A stretch of 56,955 nt of DNA from assembly GCA_029224465.1 (NCBI GenBank), contig JAQXUQ010000032.1, positions 1-56,955 of the forward strand. The letters run 5' to 3'. This document shows, in pieces, positions 49,006 to 56,955 of this stretch. This stretch comes from Bacillota bacterium (GTDB taxonomy: Bacteria; Bacillota; Clostridia; Lachnospirales; Lachnospiraceae). Below the pieces are notes generated by a model. That model worked only from the letters and a program-made list of their open reading frames with translations, ran no database searches and was not told where the DNA came from. The position numbers were made by a program, and so were the translations under genes. Position 1 is the first letter of the stretch. Every line of letters begins with the position of its first letter.

Positions 49006-49315
49006 TGCTGTGACATGATAGCTATGAAGCGAGAGGTTGCTGAAAAAGTGCGTCGGCATGGATTCAGGTTACTCCGTGGAGCGAATGTCTGGGGTGGTTC
49101 TGCCCTGACCTGACAGAACGCAAAGCCCGACAATCTGACGACAAGTCACTGTACCGAAGAACAGTCTGCCCCGAGCAGAAACGACGTGTCAGCGTCCTGA
49201 ACGGCTTCTTCGAAGCCGTTATCTTTTTGGGATAATCAGGACACGCACGGGAGTGTGTACAGTCACCGCTTGTCGTACTTCATTAAAAAGTGCGAATAAG
49301 GAGGCGACTTTTTTT
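49006..49315 (+). promoter_or_regulatory. S10 operon leader with attenuator-like hairpin
   Basis: About 310 bases with no gene. The hairpin AACGGCTTC-TTC-GAAGCCGTT (49200-49220) is followed by TCTTTTT, a terminator form. GTCCTGA (49194-49200) can also pair with TCAGGAC (49236-49242), enclosing it. In E. coli L4 controls the S10 operon through such a leader; the same logic is inferred here. Confidence 0.6.
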
Positions 49316-49627
49316 ATGGCAAATCAGGTTATGAGAATTACATTGAAGGCATATGATCACGAACTTATCGATGCTTCTGCGAAGAAGATCATCGAGACTG
49401 TGAAAAAGTCCGGATCTCAGGTGAGCGGACCTGTTCCGCTTCCCACGAAGAAGGAGGTTGTTACAATCCTTCGCGCTGTTCATAAGTATAAGGACAGCCG
49501 TGAGCAGTTCGAGCAGAGAACACACAAGAGACTGATCGATGTCATCACTCCCAACCAGAAGACGGTGGATGCTCTTCAGCGTCTTGAAATGCCTGCAGGT
49601 GTTTACATCAACGTTAAGATGCAGTAA
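49316..49627 (+). CDS. rpsJ: 30S ribosomal protein S10
   Basis: 103 residues from ATG 49316 ([17 protein letters not shown]), SD AAGGAGG. Matches S10 over its whole length ([38 protein letters not shown] in order). The frame opens at 49253 within the leader. Confidence 0.97.
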   Translation: MANQVMRITLKAYDHELIDASAKKIIETVKKSGSQVSGPVPLPTKKEVVTILRAVHKYKDSREQFEQRTHKRLIDVITPNQKTVDALQRLEMPAGVYINVKMQ

Positions 49628-49979
49628 TACCGCGGCACAGGCGAAAGCCTGCCATGAAAGGCATAAACGCCGGAGACGGTGTTTTGCAGCGCGGCCGCGG
49701 ATGGCCGCATAACAAAAAACCTCTACTAGAATGACATCCCCTCACGGAACTTACCTGTGAAGCGTTTCATGAGGGAGAAGCAGGCAGCACAAAGGCAGCG
49801 GCAAGGTCAGCCGGCAGTCAGACAGCAGACTGGAGCCTTTGGAAAGGAAAAACGTGAATCACACACACGCGGAGCCGCCGGAAACAGTGTACTGTATCCG
49901 GATGCGTGCGATGTCCGCTGTAGGGATTAACACTTGGAAGAGTGTTACAACGCCGCAGAGCGGCAGAAAGAGGTAAAGC
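49628..49979 (+). promoter_or_regulatory. long structured gap between rpsJ and rplC
   Basis: 352 bases without a gene. Stem-loops seen: CCCCTCA/TGAGGG around 49738-49775, CCGGAAACAG/CTGTATCCGG around 49881-49903 (one mismatch), AACACT-TGGAAG-AGTGTT (49929-49946), GCCGC-AGA-GCGGC (49951-49963). No clear promoter. May be a protein-binding leader for the L3-L4 part of the operon. Confidence 0.5.
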
Positions 49980-50660
49980 ATGAAGAAAGCTATACTTGCA
50001 ACGAAGGTCGGTATGACACAGATCTTCAAGGAAGACGGAACACTGATTCCTGTAACAGTACTCGAAGCGCAGCCGAACGTGGTTACGCAGGTCAAGACAG
50101 CCGAGAACGACGGCTATGAAGCGGTTCAGGTTGCGACTGTTGATGCTGTTGACAGGGTTAAGACTGTTGACAAGAACGGAAAAGTGGAAGTTGCTCACCG
50201 CCATGGCGTGAACAGAGCGGAGAAGGGTCATTTCGCAAAGGCCGGCGTTTCCAGCAAGAAGTATGTCAAAGAGTTCAGACTTGAAAATGCCGCTGACTAT
50301 CAGCTTGGCAATGAGATCAAGGCTGACGTCTTCGCTGAAGGCGACAGAATCGATGTGACGGCCATCTCCAAAGGTAAGGGATTCCTGAGTGCCATCCAGA
50401 AGGGTCAGCACAGAGGACCTATGGGCCACGGCTCCAAGTTCCACCGCCATCAGGGTTCCAACGGTACATCTTCCACACCGAGCCGCGTATTCAAGGGTAA
50501 AGGAATGCCCGGCCACGCAGGAAGCGTTCAGGTTACCGTGAGAAATCTCGAGATCGTATCCGTTGACGCGGACAAGAACATCATCCTTGTAAAGGGCGCT
50601 GTTCCCGGACCGAAGAAGGGTCTTGTTACGATCAAAGAGACGACAAAGGTAGAAGCATAA
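49980..50660 (+). CDS. rplC: 50S ribosomal protein L3
   Basis: 226 residues: [16 protein letters not shown] start, the [15 protein letters not shown] loop near the peptidyl transferase centre and [18 protein letters not shown]. Second gene of the S10 operon but preceded by an unusually long gap. Confidence 0.97.
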   Translation: MKKAILATKVGMTQIFKEDGTLIPVTVLEAQPNVVTQVKTAENDGYEAVQVATVDAVDRVKTVDKNGKVEVAHRHGVNRAEKGHFAKAGVSSKKYVKEFRLENAADYQLGNEIKADVFAEGDRIDVTAISKGKGFLSAIQKGQHRGPMGHGSKFHRHQGSNGTSSTPSRVFKGKGMPGHAGSVQVTVRNLEIVSVDADKNIILVKGAVPGPKKGLVTIKETTKVEA

Positions 50661-50693
50661 TCGCTGCCTGAATGAAAGGAGGACCATTCGAAG

Positions 50694-51317
50694 ATGGCTA
50701 ACGTAACAGTTTATAATATGGAAGGCAATGAAGTCGGCACGATCGAGCTGTCCGATGCAGTCTTTGGCGTAACGCCGAACGAGCACCTGCTTCATATGGC
50801 TGTTGTACAGCAGCTCGCGAACAACCGCCAGGGAACACAGAAGGCAAAGACACGTTCCGAAGTTTCCGGCAGCACGAGAAAGCCCTGGAGACAGAAGGGA
50901 ACCGGCCACGCAAGACAGGGTTCAACGAGAGCTCCGCAGTGGACACACGGCGGCGTTGCATTCGCTCCCGTACCGAGAGATTATTCCTTCAAGCTCAACA
51001 AGAAGGAAAAGAGAGCAGCTCTGTTATCTGCTCTGAGCGACAGTGTCGCGACAGGAAAGCTCATCGTTGTTGATGAACTGAAGTTTGACGCTCCCAAGAC
51101 AAAGGAATTCGTCAAGGTTCTTGACAACCTCAAGGTTGCCGGCAAGGCACTGGTTGTTGTCGAAGGCACGGATGCCAATGTATCCCGGAGCGCTGCCAAC
51201 ATCCCTACCGTGAAGATGTTCGGAACGAATGAGCTGAATGTTTATGATGTTTTGGACGCGAAGACAGTGATCCTGACGAAGGATGCTGCAGCGAAGATCG
51301 AGGAGGTGTACGCATAA
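50694..51317 (+). CDS. rplD: 50S ribosomal protein L4
   Basis: 207 residues. Exit-tunnel loop [20 protein letters not shown] is intact (macrolide-sensitive form). Candidate regulator of the S10 leader by analogy. Its stop overlaps the rplW start by one base. Confidence 0.97.
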   Translation: MANVTVYNMEGNEVGTIELSDAVFGVTPNEHLLHMAVVQQLANNRQGTQKAKTRSEVSGSTRKPWRQKGTGHARQGSTRAPQWTHGGVAFAPVPRDYSFKLNKKEKRAALLSALSDSVATGKLIVVDELKFDAPKTKEFVKVLDNLKVAGKALVVVEGTDANVSRSAANIPTVKMFGTNELNVYDVLDAKTVILTKDAAAKIEEVYA

Positions 51318-51616
51318 TGGCAGCACTCGGATATTATGACGTTATCTTGAAGCCCGTTCTCACAGAGAAGAGCATGAACGCTACTGCTGAGAAGAAGTAC
51401 ACATTCTATGTACATCCGGAAGCTAACAAGATCCAGATCAAGGAAGCGGTTGAGAAGATGTTTGACGGAACGAAAGTCAGAAGAGTCAACACCATCACCT
51501 GCCGCGCGAAAAAGAAGAGAAGAGGAATGACCGTCGGATATACAGCGAAGGCTAAGAAGGCGGTTGTTTTCCTGACAGAGGATTCGAAGGACATCGAGTT
51601 CTTCTCCGGCCTTTAA
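51317..51616 (+). CDS. rplW: 50S ribosomal protein L23
   Basis: 99 residues, with [14 protein letters not shown] at the N-terminus and the [12 protein letters not shown] loop. Forms the exit-site docking place for trigger factor and SRP. SD GGAGGTG lies inside the end of rplD. Confidence 0.97.
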   Translation: MAALGYYDVILKPVLTEKSMNATAEKKYTFYVHPEANKIQIKEAVEKMFDGTKVRRVNTITCRAKKKRRGMTVGYTAKAKKAVVFLTEDSKDIEFFSGL

Positions 51617-51703
51617 TTGCCGGTTATGAATAAAATCGCAGTCGAGAGTGCATAGGATGCATGTATGGCTACGACGCGGTGCAAATATAAAGGAGTATGA
51701 AAA

Positions 51704-52543
51704 ATGGGAATTAAAAAGTATACCGCTTATACCCCGTCCAGACGTAATATGTCCGGTTCAGATTTCGCGGAAGTAACAAAGACGACTCCCGAGAAGTCGC
51801 TGATCGTTTCCAAGAAGAAGAACGCAGGAAGAAACAACCAGGGCAAGATCACGATTCGTCACAGAGGCGGCGGCAACAGAAACAAATACAGAAATGTCGA
51901 CTTCAGAAGACTCAAAGATGATGTTCCGGCTACGGTAATCGGCATCGAGTATGATCCGAACAGAACAGCGAACATCGCTCTGATCGTATATGCGGATGGT
52001 GAGAAGAGCTACATCCTCGCTCCCTCCGGACTCACGGACGGCATGAAGGTCATGAACGGACCCAAGGCCGAGGTAAGAGTCGGCAACTGCCTGCCTCTTT
52101 CCGAGATCCCTGTAGGTACTATGGTTCACAACGTTGAGCTTTATCCCGGCAAGGGCGGCCAGATGGCAAGAACTGCCGGCGCAGGCGCTCAGCTGATGGC
52201 GAAGGAGAACGGCTATGCTACACTTCGTCTTCCCTCGGGCGAGATGAGAATGGTTCCGCTCGCATGCAGAGCAACCATTGGTGTTGTAGGCAACATTGAC
52301 CACAACCTCGTTAAGCTCGGCAAGGCCGGTCGTGTTCGTCACATGGGTATTCGTCCTCACGTAAGAGGTTCCGTCATGAACCCGAACGATCACCCGCACG
52401 GCGGCGGCGAAGGTAAAGCACCGATCGGCCGTCCCGGCCCTGTAACACCTTGGGGCAAGCCTGCTCTCGGTTACAAGACCCGTCGCAGAAAAGCTTCTGA
52501 CAAGCTGATCGTAAGAAGAAAGAATGGTAAGGGACTTAAATAA
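51704..52543 (+). CDS. rplB: 50S ribosomal protein L2
   Basis: 279 residues. The C-terminal HPHGGGEG loop reaching the peptidyl transferase centre is present, plus [20 protein letters not shown]. Preceded by an 87-base spacer. Confidence 0.98.
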   Translation: MGIKKYTAYTPSRRNMSGSDFAEVTKTTPEKSLIVSKKKNAGRNNQGKITIRHRGGGNRNKYRNVDFRRLKDDVPATVIGIEYDPNRTANIALIVYADGEKSYILAPSGLTDGMKVMNGPKAEVRVGNCLPLSEIPVGTMVHNVELYPGKGGQMARTAGAGAQLMAKENGYATLRLPSGEMRMVPLACRATIGVVGNIDHNLVKLGKAGRVRHMGIRPHVRGSVMNPNDHPHGGGEGKAPIGRPGPVTPWGKPALGYKTRRRKASDKLIVRRKNGKGLK

Positions 52544-52554
52544 GGAGGACAGAC

Positions 52555-52848
52555 ATGGCTAGATCACTGAAAAAAGGACCTTTTGCTGACGCAAAGCTCC
52601 TTAAGAAAATTGACGCAATGAACGCGGCCGGTGACAAGCAGGTCATCAAGACTTGGTCCCGCCGTTCCACGATTTTCCCGTCCTTTGTAGGACATACAAT
52701 TGCTGTACATGATGGCAGAAAGCATGTTCCGGTTTATGTCACGGAAGATATGGTCGGCCACAAGCTCGGAGAGTTTGTACAGACCAGAACATTCCGCGGT
52801 CACAACGGCAACAACAAATCTGACGCAGCGGCAGGCGCGAGAAGATAA
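52555..52848 (+). CDS. rpsS: 30S ribosomal protein S19
   Basis: 97 residues, [10 protein letters not shown] start, [24 protein letters not shown] core. SD AAGGAGG directly after rplB. Head domain protein near the A site. Confidence 0.97.
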   Translation: MARSLKKGPFADAKLLKKIDAMNAAGDKQVIKTWSRRSTIFPSFVGHTIAVHDGRKHVPVYVTEDMVGHKLGEFVQTRTFRGHNGNNKSDAAAGARR

Positions 52849-52879
52849 GCGCCCCAGTTATTGAAAGGAGTTCAAATCT

Positions 52880-53308
52880 ATGGCTAACGGACATAGAACA
52901 CAAGTAAAGAGAGCCAGAAATGCGGTTAAAGATACAAGACCTCATGCAAAGCTCACATATGCAAGAATTCCGGTTCAGAAAGCCTGCTTCGTAATGGATG
53001 CCATCAGAGGTAAGGACATTGCGACAGCAATCGGTATTCTTGAGTACAACCCCAGATACGCTTCAGGCGTAATCCTCAAACTGCTCAATTCTGCAATCGC
53101 TAATGCCGAGAACAATCTCGGTATGAACAGAGCTGACCTCTACATCGCGGAGTGCAGTGCTTCGAACGGCCCGATTCTCAAGAGAATTCAGCCCAGAGCA
53201 CAGGGCAGAGCTTACAGAATCAACAAGAGAATGAGCAACCTTTTCATCACTCTTGACGAGAAAAAAGCTGCAGATGCGAAGGAAGAAAAGACAGAGGCAG
53301 ATAAATAA
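52880..53308 (+). CDS. rplV: 50S ribosomal protein L22
   Basis: 142 residues; usual L22 body with a ~15-20-residue charged C-terminal tail (KKAADAKEEKTEADK). The tunnel hairpin around KRIQPRAQGRAYRI is present. SD AAAGGAG. Confidence 0.96.
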   Translation: MANGHRTQVKRARNAVKDTRPHAKLTYARIPVQKACFVMDAIRGKDIATAIGILEYNPRYASGVILKLLNSAIANAENNLGMNRADLYIAECSASNGPILKRIQPRAQGRAYRINKRMSNLFITLDEKKAADAKEEKTEADK

Positions 53309-53332
53309 TCTGGGAGATTGAAAGGAGCCTAT

Positions 53333-54010
53333 ATGGGACAGAAAGTTAATCCTCATGGCATGAGAGTCGGCGTCATCAAAGACTGGGATTCCAGATGGTA
53401 CGCTGAAGACAACTTCTCTGACATGCTGGTAGAAGATTACAACATCAGAAAGTTCCTCAAGAAGAAACTCCAGAGCGCTGGCGTTTCCAAGATCGAGGTT
53501 GAGAGAACTTCCGAGAGAGTTAAGATTACCGTTTATACCGCGAAGCCCGGCGTTGTCATCGGCAAGGGCGGCGCTGAAATCGAGAACACCAAGAAAGAGC
53601 TTTCCAAGCTTACCGACAAGAAGGTTGTTCTTGAAATCAAGGAAATCAAGCGTCCTGACAAAGATGCGCAGCTTGTTGCAGAGAATATCGCTCAGCAGCT
53701 GGAGAATCGTGTATCTTTCAGACGCGCTATGAAGTCTGCTATGGGCAGAACCATGAAGACCGGCGCTCTCGGCGTGAAGGCTTCCTGTGCCGGACGTCTT
53801 GGTGGTGCTGATATTGCCCGTACAGAGACATATTCTGACGGAACAATTCCGCTGCAGACGCTGCGCGCGGATATCGATTATGGTTTCGCTGAAGCAAACA
53901 CAACATACGGCAAAGTCGGCGTCAAGGTATGGATCTACAAGGGAGAAGTTCTTCCGAAGAAGCATACAGATGCTGCAAATGCCTCTGCGAATAAGGGAGG
54001 TGCACAGTAA
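53333..54010 (+). CDS. rpsC: 30S ribosomal protein S3
   Basis: 225 residues from ATG 53333 ([13 protein letters not shown]) with SD AAAGGAG at 53321-53327; KH domain [12 protein letters not shown] and C-terminal [13 protein letters not shown]. The earlier start at 53318 would add five residues unlike the family. Stop overlaps rplP. Confidence 0.97.
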   Translation: MGQKVNPHGMRVGVIKDWDSRWYAEDNFSDMLVEDYNIRKFLKKKLQSAGVSKIEVERTSERVKITVYTAKPGVVIGKGGAEIENTKKELSKLTDKKVVLEIKEIKRPDKDAQLVAENIAQQLENRVSFRRAMKSAMGRTMKTGALGVKASCAGRLGGADIARTETYSDGTIPLQTLRADIDYGFAEANTTYGKVGVKVWIYKGEVLPKKHTDAANASANKGGAQ

Positions 54011-54438
54011 TGTTAATGCCGAAGAGAGTTAAACACAGAATGCAGTTCCGTGGTAACAGACGCGGAAAGGCAACCCGTGGAAACAAGATCAACTACGGTG
54101 AATATGGTCTTGTCGCAACGGAAGGCAAGTGGGTTAAGTCCAATCAGATTGAGGCGGCCCGTGTCGCTCTTACACGTTATATCAAGCGTGGCGGTCAGGT
54201 ATGGATCAAGATCTTCCCTGACAAGCCTGTAACAGACAAGCCCCTTGGTGTTCGAATGGGATCCGGAAAGGGCGCTGTAGAATACTGGGTAGCTGTTGTC
54301 AAGCCCGGCAGAGTAATGTTCGAGATCTCCGGTGTACCGGAAGAACAGGCTAAGGAAGCTCTTCGTCTTGCAGGAACAAAGCTCCCCGTTAAGACAAAGG
54401 TCGTTGCTAAGGCCGATCTGGAAGGCGGTGCAGAATGA
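54010..54438 (+). CDS. rplP: 50S ribosomal protein L16
   Basis: 142 residues, [10 protein letters not shown] start; [20 protein letters not shown]-type loop near the A-site tRNA (here [21 protein letters not shown]). SD GGGAGG inside rpsC. Four-base overlap with rpmC. Confidence 0.97.
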   Translation: MLMPKRVKHRMQFRGNRRGKATRGNKINYGEYGLVATEGKWVKSNQIEAARVALTRYIKRGGQVWIKIFPDKPVTDKPLGVRMGSGKGAVEYWVAVVKPGRVMFEISGVPEEQAKEALRLAGTKLPVKTKVVAKADLEGGAE

Positions 54439-54638
54439 AATCTACTGAATATTTAAAGGAATTACAGGGCAAGTCTGTTGAGGAACTGACAGAGGAACTC
54501 GTATCCGCGAAGAAGGAGCTCTTTAATCTGAGATTCCAGAACGCAACCAATCAGTTAAAGAATACGGCTGAGATCACCAAGGTTCGCAAGAATATCGCAA
54601 GAATTCAGACCGCGATCTCTTCCAAGGCAGAAGCGTAA
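54435..54638 (+). CDS. rpmC: 50S ribosomal protein L29
   Basis: 67 residues, two helices with [16 protein letters not shown] and [10 protein letters not shown]. Lies at the tunnel exit beside L23. Starts at an ATGA overlap with rplP. Confidence 0.96.
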   Translation: MKSTEYLKELQGKSVEELTEELVSAKKELFNLRFQNATNQLKNTAEITKVRKNIARIQTAISSKAEA

Positions 54639-54665
54639 TTCTGGGTCAGGGAAAGGAGAAAGACC

Positions 54666-54920
54666 GTGGAAAGAAATCTTAGAAAAGTCCGTATCGGCAA
54701 GGTTGTCAGCGACAAGATGGACAAGACAATCGTTGTTGCGATTGAAGACCATGTAAAACACCCCGTAATCGGAAAGATCGTCAAGAAGACTTATACACTG
54801 AAAGCACATGACGAGAAGAACGAATGCGGCGTTGGCGACACAGTCAAGGTCATGGAGACAAGACCGCTGTCCAAGACAAAGAGATGGAGAGTTGTTTCCA
54901 TCGTTGAGAAGGCTAGATAA
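54666..54920 (+). CDS. rpsQ: 30S ribosomal protein S17
   Basis: 84 residues; start is GTG 54666 with SD AAAGGAG. Family sequence [17 protein letters not shown] and [14 protein letters not shown]. Followed by a 140-base spacer. Confidence 0.96.
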   Translation: MERNLRKVRIGKVVSDKMDKTIVVAIEDHVKHPVIGKIVKKTYTLKAHDEKNECGVGDTVKVMETRPLSKTKRWRVVSIVEKAR

Positions 54921-55060
54921 TCATCTGATTATACGGCTTCGGTCTGGCTTTGCCAGGCCGGAGAGAGCTTTCACCCAAAAGTTCCTGAAGTGACATGCTC
55001 CGGCATTCACCTCTCAGGCAGACAAAACCAGCTGGTTTAGTAATCAGAAAGGAATTGAAC
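54921..55060 (+). promoter_or_regulatory. rpsQ-rplN spacer with hairpin and palindrome
   Basis: Contains GGTCTGGC-TTT-GCCAGGCC (one wobble) and the 14-base palindrome AAACCAGCTGGTTT (55025-55038). The spacer is larger than usual here; no promoter is convincing. Confidence 0.4.
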
Positions 55061-55429
55061 ATGATTCAGCAGGAAACAAGACTGAAGGTCGCTGATAACA
55101 CCGGCGCGAGAGAACTTCTCTGCATCAGAGTAAGCGGCGGCTCAACAAGAAGATATGCCAGAATCGGTGATGTTATCGTCGCAAGCGTTAAAGACGCTGC
55201 ACCCGCAGGCATGGTTAAGAAGGGTGACGTTGTCAAGGCTGTTGTAGTACGTACTGTCCGCGAGACACGCAGAAAAGACGGCTCCTACATCAAGTTTGAC
55301 GAGAACGCGGCGGTTATCATTAAAGATGATTTGACACCCACAGGAACTCGTATTTTCGGACCTGTCGCAAGAGAGCTTCGCGAGAAGAAATTCATGAAGA
55401 TCCTCTCCCTTGCTCCGGAAGTATTATAA
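55061..55429 (+). CDS. rplN: 50S ribosomal protein L14
   Basis: 122 residues from ATG 55061 ([18 protein letters not shown]), which is the conserved L14 start, with SD GAAAGGA. The frame opens earlier at 54995 in the spacer. [14 protein letters not shown] and [14 protein letters not shown] are typical. Confidence 0.97.
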   Translation: MIQQETRLKVADNTGARELLCIRVSGGSTRRYARIGDVIVASVKDAAPAGMVKKGDVVKAVVVRTVRETRRKDGSYIKFDENAAVIIKDDLTPTGTRIFGPVARELREKKFMKILSLAPEVL

Positions 55430-55439
55430 GGAGGACGAA

Positions 55440-55751
55440 ATGGCAGCGAGTAAGATTAAAAAGGGCGATACCGTTAAGGTTATCACAGGCAAAGACCTTG
55501 GAAAGACCGGAAAGGTAACCTCCGTTGACGCAAAGAATCACAAGGTTGTCGTTGAAGGCATCAACAGGGTTACCAAGCATACAAAACCTTCTGCTCAGAA
55601 CCAGAACGGCGGAATCATCGAGAAGGAAGCTGCTCTTGATATCTCCAACGTAATGCTGGTCGTTGACGGCAAGGCAACAAGAGTAGGCTTTAAGGTAGAA
55701 GACGGCAAAAAGGTTCGCATTGCCAAGGCTACCGGAAAAGCCATCGACTGA
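55440..55751 (+). CDS. rplX: 50S ribosomal protein L24
   Basis: 103 residues from ATG 55440 with SD AAGGAGG; KOW motif [20 protein letters not shown]. An assembly-initiating protein of the large subunit. Confidence 0.97.
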   Translation: MAASKIKKGDTVKVITGKDLGKTGKVTSVDAKNHKVVVEGINRVTKHTKPSAQNQNGGIIEKEAALDISNVMLVVDGKATRVGFKVEDGKKVRIAKATGKAID

Positions 55752-55774
55752 TGAGCGGAAAGGAGGAAAACTAG

Positions 55775-56317
55775 TTGAGCAGCAGACTTAAAGAGCAGTA
55801 TAACAGCGAGATTCGTGAAGCCCTTACCAAGAAGTTCGGCTACACCAATCCCATGCAGATTCCCAAGCTTGACAAGATCGTCGTTAATATGGCGGTAGGC
55901 GAAGCGAAGGAAAATGAAAAGCTTCTCGAGACAGCAGCCAAGGATCTTGAGATCATTACAGGACAGCACCCTGTATACACAAAGGCTAAGAAGTCCATCG
56001 CTAACTTTAAAATCCGTGAGGGCATGCCGATCGGATGCAAGGTTACACTGCGCGGCGACAGAATGTATGAGTTCCTTGACAGACTTGTAAATCTGGCTCT
56101 TCCTCGTGTCAGAGACTTCCGTGGTGTTAACCCGAATTCCTTTGACGGCAGAGGCAACTACGCGCTTGGTATCAAAGAGCAGCTGATCTTCCCTGAAATC
56201 GAGTACGATAAGGTTGATAAGGTCAGAGGCATGGATATCATTTTCACAACAACAGCGAAGACGGACGAAGAAGCCCGCGAGCTCCTGCGCCTGTTCGGAA
56301 TGCCTTACGCAAAGTAA
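55775..56317 (+). CDS. rplE: 50S ribosomal protein L5
   Basis: 180 residues. Start is TTG 55775 (reads [13 protein letters not shown]) with SD AAAGGAGG seven bases before. Family sequence [15 protein letters not shown] and [21 protein letters not shown]. Binds 5S rRNA. Confidence 0.97.
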   Translation: MSSRLKEQYNSEIREALTKKFGYTNPMQIPKLDKIVVNMAVGEAKENEKLLETAAKDLEIITGQHPVYTKAKKSIANFKIREGMPIGCKVTLRGDRMYEFLDRLVNLALPRVRDFRGVNPNSFDGRGNYALGIKEQLIFPEIEYDKVDKVRGMDIIFTTTAKTDEEARELLRLFGMPYAK

Positions 56318-56335
56318 TAATACAAGGAGATTGAC

Positions 56336-56521
56336 ATGGCAAAGACTTCTATGAAGATCAAGCAGCAGATGAAGCCGAAGTTTTCAACGAGGGCATATAC
56401 CCGTTGCAAAATCTGCGGCCGTCCGCACTCTGTACTGAAGAAGTATGGAATCTGCAGAATCTGCTTCCGCGAACTTGCCTATAAGGGTGAGATTCCGGGT
56501 GTTAAGAAAGCATCCTGGTAA
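56336..56521 (+). CDS. rpsZ: 30S ribosomal protein S14, zinc type
   Basis: 61 residues, the short S14 form with cysteines 24, 27, 40 and 43 (CKIC, CRIC) binding zinc. [11 protein letters not shown] start; SD AAGGAG. The symbol rpsN is also used for this form. Confidence 0.96.
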   Translation: MAKTSMKIKQQMKPKFSTRAYTRCKICGRPHSVLKKYGICRICFRELAYKGEIPGVKKASW

Positions 56522-56622
56522 TAAAGATACCGCAGACAACTGCGGATCCGACGCAGGGGAAATTATGAAGTGCAGCCGGAAAGGCTGCCGGGATATCACA
56601 TACTATTTAAGGAGAATTTAAA

Positions 56623-56955
56623 ATGAGCATGAGTGATCCTATTGCAGATATGCTGACAAGAATCCGCAACGCCAACACATCCAAGCACGACACAGTTGAC
56701 ATTCCCTCTTCCAAGATGAAGATGGCCATTGCCAACATCCTTCTTGAGGAAGGCTATGTAGCCAAGGTTGAGCTCGTTGACAACAAGGGCTTCAAGGATA
56801 TCCGCATCACCCTTAAGTACGGTCAGGACAAGAACGACCGCATTCTTACAGGTCTTAAGAGAATTTCCAAGCCCGGCCTTCGCGTATATGCAGGCAAGGA
56901 CGATGTTCCGAAGGTTCTCGACGGACTCGGCACAGCAATTCTGTCCACAAACCAG
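56623..56955 (+). CDS. rpsH: 30S ribosomal protein S8 (partial, cut by window end)
   Basis: The first 111 residues are present: [34 protein letters not shown] and [23 protein letters not shown]. The end lies beyond the window (about 20 residues missing). SD AAGGAGAA. A 101-base gap with no gene separates it from S14. Confidence 0.95.
   Translation, partial: MSMSDPIADMLTRIRNANTSKHDTVDIPSSKMKMAIANILLEEGYVAKVELVDNKGFKDIRITLKYGQDKNDRILTGLKRISKPGLRVYAGKDDVPKVLDGLGTAILSTNQ

Overview
The window reads as a chromosomal segment of a low-to-mid GC Gram-positive anaerobe of the class Clostridia, most likely Lachnospiraceae-like. The support is: zinc-binding forms of L33 and S14, a NiaR (3H-domain) repressor, a DUF6142-type membrane protein, the ~310-residue PyrF subfamily, RelQ-type alarmone synthetase, an L10 leader, strong SD sites, and several Lachnospiraceae-style hypothetical genes. 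Species cannot be named from the sequence alone.

Layout. (1) 1-620: the 3' end of a 23S rRNA, three tandem mini-hairpins, a terminator-like hairpin, then tRNA-Asn, tRNA-Glu and tRNA-Met closed by an 18-bp terminator stem; no 5S gene is visible after the 23S end. (2) 690-2960: a duplicated DUF1294 membrane protein, tRNA-Leu, a decayed tyrosine integrase next to that tRNA, and a small membrane protein. (3) 3109-10873: nucleotide biosynthesis (pyrF-pyrE, a small membrane gene, an M29 aminopeptidase, then purE-purM-purN-purD). (4) 10939-16778: a membrane SH3b protein, then an overlapping operon gntR-clpC-radA whose promoter, operator-like dyad and the upstream terminator share one 50-bp element. 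(5) 16967-24459: tRNA-Trp, a YuiD-like protein, a zinc-ribbon/Tim44-like membrane protein, a YdcF-like protein, a YfbR-like nucleotidase, deoC and a 1234-residue beta-galactosidase carrying an IS1182-type transposase N-terminal domain. (6) 24501-26164, minus strand: niaR and a solo PTS-type IIC membrane protein with a strong dyad between them. (7) 26348-44128: the large transcription/translation block rpmG-secE-nusG-rplKA-rplJL-[DUF4430, ECF S component]-rpoBC-rpsL-rpsG-fusA-tuf. (8) 44299-48811: an accessory islet with an XRE regulator, a SARP-like regulator with a degenerate GGDEF-like tail plus its small partner, maf-relQ, and an RlmI-like methyltransferase. (9) 49316-56955: the S10/spc operon rpsJ to rpsH (rpsH cut by the window edge), in canonical order.

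Most of the window is housekeeping. The points that stand out are the transposase-domain/LacZ fusion, the overlap of terminators with promoters (12.3 kb, 46.5 kb), the GntR protein occupying the place usually held by CtsR before clpC, the niaR/PTS-IIC pair, the DUF4430/ECF-S pair inside the rpl-rpo cluster, the SARP-like/duplicated-domain pair, and unusually structured non-coding stretches in ribosomal operons (tuf leader, rpsJ-rplC gap, S10 leader, rpoB-rpoC hairpin). All folds and motif calls here were made by eye.
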